From contig JAUXWZ010000033.1 of NCBI GenBank assembly GCA_030684835.1, positions 1 through 40,583 on the forward strand: a stretch of DNA of 40,583 bases. Direction: 5' to 3'. The notes under the pieces were generated by a model that was not told the DNA's origin, did no database searches, and saw nothing but the letters and a program-made list of their open reading frames with translations. Below are positions 1 through 6,695 of the stretch, in pieces (position 1 is the stretch's first letter; every line of letters begins with the position of its first letter). Source of the DNA: Beijerinckiaceae bacterium. GTDB lineage: Bacteria; Pseudomonadota; Alphaproteobacteria; Rhizobiales; Beijerinckiaceae. The translations under genes and the position numbers were made by a program.

Positions 1-59
1 GGCGCCCCGCGACGCCGCGCCCCCTCGCCCGCAGCGCGCTTTCGCCCTACAAATAGCGG

Positions 60-1283
60 ATGGAAACAAGCACCAACATTCTGGTGGCCGGCGCCGGCGC
101 AGCGGGTCTTTCAGTCGCCCTGGCTTTGGCGGACGCCGGTCACGGCGTGACCATCGTTGGACCGCCAGACCTCGGCGGCGCCGCGCGCACGGTGGCGCTG
201 TTTGATGGCTCCGTTCGCTTTCTCGACTCCCTTGGCGTCTGGTCCCACGTGGCGGATCGCTCTGCGCCGCTGCGCGTCATGCGCATTATTGACGACACCA
301 AATCGTTGTTTGCAGCGCAGCCAGCGGAGTTTCACTCCAGCGAAATCGGGCTGGAGACGTTCGGTTGGAATATCGAGAACGCAATTCTCGTCGCCGCCCT
401 TCTTGAAGCGGCCCGCGCGCATCCGCGTGTGCGCCTTATCGAGGACGTGGTGGAGAGCTATTGCCTGAATGCGGACGCCACCAGCGTTGAGACGCGCGCG
501 CATGGCGCCATCAAGGCGCGGCTCGTGGTTGCTGCCGACGGCCGGCGCTCTGGCGCGCGGCGCGCGGCCCGCATCGCGGCGCGCACGTGGGAGTATCCGC
601 AGACCGCCATCACCGCAATTTTCGCGCATCGCAAGCCGCACGGCGATGTCTCAACCGAGTTTCACACCCGGCAAGGCCCCTGCACCTTTGTGCCTTTGCA
701 GGGCACAGCGGAGCATCCACATCGCTCCAGCCTCGTGTGGATGATGGCGCCCCGTGAAGCCGAGCGTCGGCATGGGATGGCGGCGGAAGATTTCGCACGC
801 GAGGCGGAGAGCGCGGCGCACCATCTGCTGGGGCGGCTGACGCTGCTATCGGCCCGCGGCAAGGTTCCGATGGCAGGCCTCGCCGCCAAGTCGCTGACCG
901 GCCAGCGGCTGGCGCTCGTGGGGGAAGCTGGCCACGTCTTTCCGCCCATTGGCGCGCAAGGGCTCAATCTGGGCCTGCGCGACTGCGCGCATCTGGCGGA
1001 GGCTGTCGCAAGCGGCGGCGACGATCCGGGTGCGGCTGATGTGCTCGCCACATACGAACGCTTGCGGCGCGCCGACGTTGCAACGCGCGCTGTGGGCGTT
1101 GACGCGCTTAATCGCGCCCTGCTCACCAATTTCATGCCGATGGATTTTCTGCGCGGCGCCGGGCTGTTCGCATTGCAAAACATTGGCCCTTTGCGCCGCT
1201 TCGCCATGCGCGAAGGCGTGCTGCCGGGCGCTGGCGCGCCGCGCGTGATGCGTCAGCGAACGGCGGATACCGTCAGCACGTAA
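60..1283 (+). CDS. UbiH/UbiF/COQ6-family FAD-dependent monooxygenase
   Basis: A 407-residue flavoprotein hydroxylase of the kind that hydroxylates the ring of ubiquinone precursors at the inner membrane. The N-terminus holds a Rossmann FAD fold with GAGAAG at residues 11-16. A DG motif (ADGRRSGAR) lies near residue 160, and the second FAD signature, GHVFPPIGAQGLNLGLRD, near residues 291-308. The family usually has Gly-Asp before this signature; here it reads G-E-A-G-H, a conservative change. Length matches UbiH-type enzymes. The ATG at 60 is the earliest start giving the Rossmann fold at the usual distance; no strong ribosome-binding site precedes it. Its 3' end overlaps the convergent transporter gene by 31 bp. 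Family is clear, but which ring position it hydroxylates, or whether its substrate is ubiquinone at all, cannot be told from the sequence. Confidence 0.85.
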   Translation: METSTNILVAGAGAAGLSVALALADAGHGVTIVGPPDLGGAARTVALFDGSVRFLDSLGVWSHVADRSAPLRVMRIIDDTKSLFAAQPAEFHSSEIGLETFGWNIENAILVAALLEAARAHPRVRLIEDVVESYCLNADATSVETRAHGAIKARLVVAADGRRSGARRAARIAARTWEYPQTAITAIFAHRKPHGDVSTEFHTRQGPCTFVPLQGTAEHPHRSSLVWMMAPREAERRHGMAAEDFAREAESAAHHLLGRLTLLSARGKVPMAGLAAKSLTGQRLALVGEAGHVFPPIGAQGLNLGLRDCAHLAEAVASGGDDPGAADVLATYERLRRADVATRAVGVDALNRALLTNFMPMDFLRGAGLFALQNIGPLRRFAMREGVLPGAGAPRVMRQRTADTVST

Positions 1284-2323
1284 AGCAGCGCGGTGACCGT
1301 GAATACCGAGGCGATTGTGCCAGCCATGATGAGACTGGATGCGCGCTCGACGTAGACGTTGTACTGGCGCGCCATGACAAACGTGTTGAGCGCGGGAGGC
1401 AGCGCCGCCATCAGCACGGCAGTCGACACCCACACGGGATCGAACCCGCCGAACCACGTCATCAAGAGCCAGACCAGCAACGGGTGGAGGATCAGCTTCA
1501 CGAGCAAAAGCAGTGGCGTCTCGCGCGCAAAGCCGCGCACCGGGCGCAGGGCGACCGTCACGCCCATGACGAAAAGGGCGCACGGGGCCGCCGCGTTCTG
1601 CAGCCAAACCAGCATTTTGTGGATCGTCTGCGGGGGCGTCCATTCCGCCCAGGCGGCGAGCGCGGCCAGCATGATGGACACATTGAAGGGATGCGTGAGC
1701 ACGCGTTTCAGCGCGGTGAGGCCCGTGAGCGCCAGCGAGTCTTTTGAGCCGCTTGCGATACCGATCAGAAGCGGCGCCAACGTGAAGAAGATCACGCTGT
1801 CGAAGGCGAAGATAAGCGCGGTCGGCGCAACGGATGCCGTCCCGAACGTGGCGAGCGTTAGGCCCGGGCCCATGTAGCCGACGTTTGAATAGCCCGCGCC
1901 GACGCCCTGTATGGTCGCCTCGTCAAGGCGCCCGCCCGCCGCAAACCAGCCGATGAAGACGCCGGTCGCAAAAGCCGCCAGCGTGCAGAGCGAGGTGACG
2001 AGGATGAACCGCCAGTTGGCGAGTTCGCCGATTGGCGTCACCGAGATCAGGTTGAAATAGAGAGCTGGCAGCGCGAGGTAGATGATGAAGGCGTTCATCC
2101 ACGCGAGGCCCGCCTCCTCCATGTCGAGCAACTTGCCGAGCACATAACCGAGCAGGATAAGCCCGAAGAACGGCAGCGCGAGCCCCAGCACACCCGTCAA
2201 CGCGGGAACGAGCGCGCCAATCGCCAACAGCGCCAAAAATCCGGCGACAGGGGCGCCGAGCGGCGCGAAACGCGCCTTCCAATACGACAAACGATTCTCC
2301 AGCCGGAGCCCTGCGACATTCAC
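1253..2323 (-). CDS. AEC-family transporter (auxin efflux carrier-like permease)
   Basis: A 356-residue, very hydrophobic inner-membrane protein with about ten predicted helices in two bundles. It matches the bacterial AEC (auxin efflux carrier) family, which exports organic anions such as malate or malonate; the substrate here is unknown. The stretch from residue 45 (VLGLALPFFGLILLGYVLGK) is where most family members begin. The 44 residues before it add one further helix, so the GTG at 2191 is an alternative start to the GTG at 2323. Helix-breaking Asn and Pro residues expected in the transport core are present (LPALYFN, LPPALNTFV). It is convergent with the UbiH-like gene, and its last 31 bp lie antisense to that gene's end. 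It appears to stand alone, with no neighbouring regulator. Confidence 0.85.
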   Translation of the reverse strand: MNVAGLRLENRLSYWKARFAPLGAPVAGFLALLAIGALVPALTGVLGLALPFFGLILLGYVLGKLLDMEEAGLAWMNAFIIYLALPALYFNLISVTPIGELANWRFILVTSLCTLAAFATGVFIGWFAAGGRLDEATIQGVGAGYSNVGYMGPGLTLATFGTASVAPTALIFAFDSVIFFTLAPLLIGIASGSKDSLALTGLTALKRVLTHPFNVSIMLAALAAWAEWTPPQTIHKMLVWLQNAAAPCALFVMGVTVALRPVRGFARETPLLLLVKLILHPLLVWLLMTWFGGFDPVWVSTAVLMAALPPALNTFVMARQYNVYVERASSLIMAGTIASVFTVTALLYVLTVSAVR

Positions 2324-2390
2324 GCAGGTCCGTTAGGCCGTTGCAGGCCCGCAAGTCAACGCAAGCAAGCCCGCACGAATAACCAGAGCT

Positions 2391-2795
2391 TCACTCCGCG
2401 GGAGCAGCACCCGGCCTGACCGAAGACGATGCCTGTGGGCGGAAGATGATGTAGGTGAAAATCAGCAGGGACGCGAACACGATCAGCGACCCGATGGCCG
2501 CAAACGGCTCATACTGAGGCCCCACGCCATAGAGGAGCGTGACGCCAAGTCCAAGCAGCGCGCCGCCGAAAATCCAGGAACCCACCTGCACGAGCGCCAC
2601 GCGGCTCGCGTCGAGTGCTGGGTTGGTCTTGTAATAAAGCGCGAAGAGAAACAACGACACCCATCCGACAAGATTGATGTGTGCGTGAGCATTATGCAGC
2701 AAATGATTCTTCGACATCGCCATGCCGATGCCAAGGCCAACACCACACAACGCAAAGATGACGGCCGCCCTCAAAGCCAGAGTAGATGCGCGCAT
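2391..2795 (-). CDS. Small haem-copper oxidase subunit I-like membrane protein
   Basis: A 134-residue protein with four likely transmembrane helices. The segment HNAHAHINLVGWVSLFLF resembles the His-rich helix of haem-copper oxidase (cytochrome cbb3/NorB) subunit I, and short stand-alone proteins of this kind occur in alphaproteobacteria. It is far too short to be a catalytic oxidase subunit and the other haem and copper ligands are missing. It may be a haem-binding or assembly protein, but its function is unknown. The ATG is well supported by a perfect ribosome-binding site (AGGAGGAAATC) directly upstream. It is transcribed away from the sensor kinase gene, with about 290 bp of AT-rich, dyad-containing DNA between them. 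Confidence 0.7.
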   Translation of the reverse strand: MRASTLALRAAVIFALCGVGLGIGMAMSKNHLLHNAHAHINLVGWVSLFLFALYYKTNPALDASRVALVQVGSWIFGGALLGLGVTLLYGVGPQYEPFAAIGSLIVFASLLIFTYIIFRPQASSSVRPGAAPAE

Positions 2796-3088
2796 GATTT
2801 CCTCCTGTAAGTGGCGCTAACAGACGTCGGGTCCAGCGCGGCTCGAGCCGCTATTGTGCTGAGACATCACAGCTAAAATCCTTTTCACTCAACCGGCAAG
2901 CGCTTCTACGTCGGTTTGAAGTTGAACGCCGCGAATCAACTTCGACGAAAAATTTTGTCGAGGACTTTTGCCTGAAATCGAAAAGGTTTTTTCTTTAGCT
3001 TAGCCTTGGACTATCTGCTCCGTTTGAGCTGAAGGTTTGACTCGTAAAATTAGTAGGTTACGCTCGAGAACGAGTAGCGTTTGCGGAG
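2796..3088. promoter_or_regulatory. Divergent intergenic region with overlapping dyads and a promoter candidate
   Basis: This 293-bp region is clearly more AT-rich than its surroundings. It holds an inverted repeat GAAGTTGA (2918-2925) / TCAACTTC (2936-2943) with a 10-bp spacer. That overlaps a second dyad, TCGACGAAAAATTTTGTCGA (2942-2961), in which 16 of 20 positions are symmetric. A plausible sigma-70 promoter for the kinase gene is TTTGAG (3023-3028), 16 bp, TAAAAT (3045-3050). A bulged hairpin, ACGCTCG / CGAGtaGCGT (3060-3080), lies just before the kinase start. No RNA gene or open reading frame is evident. Confidence 0.4.
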
Positions 3089-4924
3089 ATGCGGATCGTG
3101 CTGTCTATGCGGCAAATGAGATGGCGACCCGGCTTTTTGATCATTTTCGCGCTCATCTTTATCATCCCTGTGATGACGTGGGTGGCGCTCGCGTTCCGGT
3201 TTCAGGCGAACCATCATAGCGAGGCGCAAGAGCAATTGATCAGAACGGTCGATATCCTTGCAGAGCATGCGAACAAGACGCTTGAAACGCAGATTATTCT
3301 GGCAAACCATGTCTCCTCTCTCATTGCCGCACGCACAGATGAGGAGATACTTGCCGAGCGTGACCGATACTACGATCAGATCAAGACATATGTGGACGCA
3401 ACCGATCAGCTTCAGGACATTTGGCTTATCGATGCGAATGGCCGCCCCCTCATCGCGACGAATATTCACCCGGCCCCACGAGACGTCTCACTGAAGGATC
3501 GCGAATACTTCCGCGTTCACAGTTCCGGAGAGATGAAGCAAGGAGAAATTTACGTCAGCGAGCTGCTGCGAGGGCGTGCGGATCCAACGCGGACTTTCTT
3601 CCAAATCAGTATTGCCCGGTATGGGGCGGATGGCGCCTTTCGAGGCGTGACCGCGCTTTCGTTGGAGCCGCGGTATTTTCGGACCATTCATTCGCAAGTC
3701 TTGCGCAGAGACATCGCCACAGTTTCTCTCACGCGAGCGGACGGAAGTATCCTTGCTCTCTCTCCTCCGCGTCCGGATGAGTTTATCAGCATGCCCTCTG
3801 GCAGTAAATTTCTGCAGGCTGTCGGCGAAATTCCCGAAAGAGGCGTTTATTTTACCCTTTCTGTGTTCGACGATGTGCCGCGAATGGTCGCCTATCGTAA
3901 ACTGTCTGGCATGCCAATTTATTTAACAGCAAGCATGAATATTAGTGACATTGACGCCAAATGGAAAAGCCAGTCGATCAGTCATCTGTATTTTGGAATA
4001 CCCGCCGTTCTCGTGCTTCTTTTGCTGCTGACTTATGCCTATCGACAGCACCAATCTTTGTTAAGAGCTTACACGTTACTTTCAGATGCAGCGGCGGAGC
4101 GGTTGGCGCTGCAGGGCCGCATCCATCAAGCGGAGAAGCTCGAAGCATTGGGGCGTCTGACTGCCGTCATCGCGCACGACTTCAACAATTTCATCGCGGC
4201 CTTTGGAGGTGCGCTTAGGTTTGTGACGCCGCATGTTCCAACAGACAGCAAGGCTCACCTTGCCCTGACCCACGCAGAATCGGCCCTGGCCAGCGCGGGC
4301 GGCCTCGTGCAGCAATTGCTGAAGTTTGGCCGCGCGGAGAAGCTCAACATAACAGATGTCAACATCAACGACCTCGTCGAACAGATTGCAGGGGTCGTGC
4401 GGCTGTCTCTACCCGCCAATATCGCGCTGCATACATCCGTTTCCAGTAAGGAAATTGTCTTACCGTCCGACAAAAACATCCTTGAAAGCGCGCTTCTGAA
4501 TTTGTGCGTCAACGCCAAAGATGCATTGCCGTCTGGCGGCGCGATCCGCATCAAGGTGACGAGAGAATCTCATCTTTTTACCGGTGACCCCGTCGCGGTC
4601 GATTGCTGCGTCATCGAAGTCGAGGACAACGGGACTGGAATGTCGAAAGAAGTGCTGGCAAAAGCGATTGAACCCTTCTTTACGACGAAGGGAACGCGCC
4701 TTGGCAACGGACTGGGGTTGAGCCAGGTGCACGGTTTTGTCCGTCAAACGGGCGGAGACCTTGCGCTGTCTTCTGAAGTTGGGCGGGGGACGCGCATAAG
4801 GATCTTTCTGCGAATGAAACCTCTGCTGACGGGCCCCGAGCTGTTGGCGGGAGACGCTCCACAAACCGAGTGGAAAGCCGTTGGCGGCGCCCAGCAGGAT
4901 TCGCGGGCCTCTTCTCCTACCTGA
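3089..4924 (+). CDS. Membrane-bound Cache-domain sensor histidine kinase
   Basis: A 611-residue sensor kinase. A first transmembrane helix lies at about residues 15-36, a periplasmic double-Cache-like sensor domain at about 40-295, and a second helix at about 300-318. A short linker follows, then HisKA with phosphoacceptor His363 (RLTAVIAHDFNNF), and an HATPase domain. The ATPase shows the N-box (NLCVNAKDAL, 471-480), G1 (VEDNGTGMS, about 511-519), F-box (EPFFTT, 528-533) and G2 (GNGLGLSQVHG, 539-549). There is no C-terminal receiver domain, and no response regulator gene lies nearby, so the partner must be elsewhere. The start is uncertain: GGAG directly abuts the ATG at 3089, and in-frame ATGs at 3107 and 3116 would also leave the first helix intact. 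The ligand is unknown; Cache domains often bind small organic molecules. Confidence 0.88.
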   Translation: MRIVLSMRQMRWRPGFLIIFALIFIIPVMTWVALAFRFQANHHSEAQEQLIRTVDILAEHANKTLETQIILANHVSSLIAARTDEEILAERDRYYDQIKTYVDATDQLQDIWLIDANGRPLIATNIHPAPRDVSLKDREYFRVHSSGEMKQGEIYVSELLRGRADPTRTFFQISIARYGADGAFRGVTALSLEPRYFRTIHSQVLRRDIATVSLTRADGSILALSPPRPDEFISMPSGSKFLQAVGEIPERGVYFTLSVFDDVPRMVAYRKLSGMPIYLTASMNISDIDAKWKSQSISHLYFGIPAVLVLLLLLTYAYRQHQSLLRAYTLLSDAAAERLALQGRIHQAEKLEALGRLTAVIAHDFNNFIAAFGGALRFVTPHVPTDSKAHLALTHAESALASAGGLVQQLLKFGRAEKLNITDVNINDLVEQIAGVVRLSLPANIALHTSVSSKEIVLPSDKNILESALLNLCVNAKDALPSGGAIRIKVTRESHLFTGDPVAVDCCVIEVEDNGTGMSKEVLAKAIEPFFTTKGTRLGNGLGLSQVHGFVRQTGGDLALSSEVGRGTRIRIFLRMKPLLTGPELLAGDAPQTEWKAVGGAQQDSRASSPT

Positions 4925-5000
4925 GGCGCAAGAGACACACAGCGGCTTGACTTCCCTGCCCCGCCTCCGCATCAGTCGCGCAGAACGCCCGCCCGAGCCC

Positions 5001-5867
5001 ATGCAGGACAGACCGATCAAGTTCAAACACCGGCTCGAATACGCGGGCTTCCGGGTTGCTGGCGCGATTGTGCGCGCGCTGCCGCTTGAGGTCGCGTCCA
5101 GCCTGTCCGGCTACCTGTGGCGTGTGTTCGCGCCGTTCCTCAAACGTCATCCGCGCTCGATCGCCAATCTGCGCGCCGCCTTCCCGGACAAGAGCGAAGC
5201 CGAGTGCGACCGGATCGCGCGGGCCATGTGGGAAACGCTTGGGCGCATTTTTGCCGAGGGCTTCCGCATTAGCGACATCGTCGCGCAGGGACGTATCGAA
5301 ATCGACCCCATCATCGCGCAGATGATCCCGGCGGACCGGCGTTTCGTCGCCGCCGCCGCCCATCAGGCCAATTGGGAATTGGCAGCCGCCGTGCTGCAGC
5401 AGGTTGGTGGCAGCGGCGCCGGAATTTACCAGCGATTGCGCAATCCGCTCGTCGAGGAATACGTGCGCAAACTGCGCGAGCCGCTATATCCGGGCGGGCT
5501 CTGGCCAAAGCAGGAGGACGCGGGTCGCCGCGCCCTGCGCCATGTGCGCAACGGCGGCGTGCTCGCCACGATGGCGGACCTGCGCGATCGCAAGGGCGTG
5601 ATGGTGCCGTTCTTTGGCCGCATGGCGCCGACGTCCACCTTTGCGGCGCTCGTAGCGCGCATGACAAGCGCCCCGCTTTTTGCCGTGGAGATCGTGCGCC
5701 TGCCCGGAGTGCGGTTCCGCATCTCCCTGCGCGAGATCGCCGTGCCAGACACCAAGGAACGCAACGCCGACATTCTGGCCGCAACCGCGGCGCTGCATGC
5801 TGCGTTCGAAGACTTCATCCGGGCGGAACCAGAGCAATGGATGTGGGCGCATCGGCGCTGGGGTTGA
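5001..5867 (+). CDS. LpxL/HtrB-type lipid A acyltransferase
   Basis: A 288-residue member of the lysophospholipid acyltransferase superfamily, resembling the late acyltransferases that add secondary fatty acyl chains to lipid A at the inner face of the cytoplasmic membrane. The catalytic HX4(D/E) motif appears as HQANWE at residues 121-126. A hydrophobic N-terminal segment (FRVAGAIVRALPLEVASSL) anchors it, and the C-terminal PEQWMWAHRRW motif is typical of the family. The ATG at 5001 was preferred because it gives the usual short N-terminus; the frame stays open upstream to a TTG at 4881, overlapping the kinase gene. It lies 76 bp after the kinase gene and just before exonuclease III on the same strand. 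Its exact acyl chain and position specificity cannot be read from the sequence. Confidence 0.85.
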   Translation: MQDRPIKFKHRLEYAGFRVAGAIVRALPLEVASSLSGYLWRVFAPFLKRHPRSIANLRAAFPDKSEAECDRIARAMWETLGRIFAEGFRISDIVAQGRIEIDPIIAQMIPADRRFVAAAAHQANWELAAAVLQQVGGSGAGIYQRLRNPLVEEYVRKLREPLYPGGLWPKQEDAGRRALRHVRNGGVLATMADLRDRKGVMVPFFGRMAPTSTFAALVARMTSAPLFAVEIVRLPGVRFRISLREIAVPDTKERNADILAATAALHAAFEDFIRAEPEQWMWAHRRWG

Positions 5868-5915
5868 GGCGCCTGCGTGCTATGCTCGCGCATCATCAAA
5901 GACGGGAATCGCGCT

Positions 5916-6689
5916 GTGCGGATTGCGACATGGAACGTCAATTCGGTGCGTCAGCGCCTTGAGCACCTTCTTAACTGGTTGAAGGAGGCGGAGCCGGACG
6001 TTGTCTGCCTGCAGGAAATCAAATGCCAGGATGACGCGTTCCCCCGGGCGGAAATAGAAGCCGCTGGCTACAACATCGCCGTGCACGGGCAGAAGACGTT
6101 CAACGGCGTCGCCATTCTCTCGCGTCACCCGATGGAGACGACGGCCGGTCTGCCGGGCGATTCCGAAGACATTCAATCGCGCTACATCGAGGCGCTTGTC
6201 TCGCATGGCGATGAGGTGACGCGGGTCGCGTCGATCTACCTGCCAAACGGCAACGGCGGGCCGGAAAAATACGCCTACAAACTTGCGTGGATGGAGCGGC
6301 TGCGCCAGCACGCCGCCACCCTTCTCGCACTGGAAGAGTCGGTGGTGCTGGCGGGCGACTTCAACGTCATCCCCGAGGCGCGCGACGCTCGGCACCCTGA
6401 AAACTGGACCCGCGACGCGCTGTTCCTGCCGCAGACCCGCACGGCCTACCGCGCGCTTATCAACCTGGGGTTCACGGAGGCCATCCGCGCAACGACCGAC
6501 GCCGCAGACGTCTACACGTTCTGGGATTACACCGCTGGCGCGTGGCGCAGGAACGATGGCATTCGCATTGACCATCTCCTGCTGTCGCCGCAGGCTGCGG
6601 ACCGGCTGAAGAGCGCGACCGTGGACCGGCACGTGCGGAGCTGGGAAAAGCCGTCCGATCACGTTCCCGTCCGCATTGATCTTTCCTGA
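5916..6689 (+). CDS. xthA: Exodeoxyribonuclease III
   Basis: A 257-residue exonuclease III of the endonuclease/exonuclease/phosphatase fold, acting in base excision repair as AP endonuclease and 3' repair phosphodiesterase. It begins M-RIATWNVNSVRQR with the conserved Asn7. It carries the metal-binding Glu in LQEIKCQ (about 34), AGDFNVIPE (about 146-154), RIDHLLLS (about 217), and the catalytic C-terminal SDHVPV pair (about 248-249). The GTG at 5916 is chosen because family members begin at exactly this point; a GTG at 5877 would add 13 unconserved residues. The stop is followed only 6 bp later by the adenylate cyclase start, so the two are probably co-transcribed. Confidence 0.93.
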   Translation: MRIATWNVNSVRQRLEHLLNWLKEAEPDVVCLQEIKCQDDAFPRAEIEAAGYNIAVHGQKTFNGVAILSRHPMETTAGLPGDSEDIQSRYIEALVSHGDEVTRVASIYLPNGNGGPEKYAYKLAWMERLRQHAATLLALEESVVLAGDFNVIPEARDARHPENWTRDALFLPQTRTAYRALINLGFTEAIRATTDAADVYTFWDYTAGAWRRNDGIRIDHLLLSPQAADRLKSATVDRHVRSWEKPSDHVPVRIDLS

Positions 6690-6695
6690 TTGCCG

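Noticed and set aside
2918-2943. FNR/FixK-type site near the oxidase-like gene
   Set aside because: TTGA and TCAA are present but 10 bp apart rather than the 6 bp (TTGA-N6-TCAA) expected of that family.
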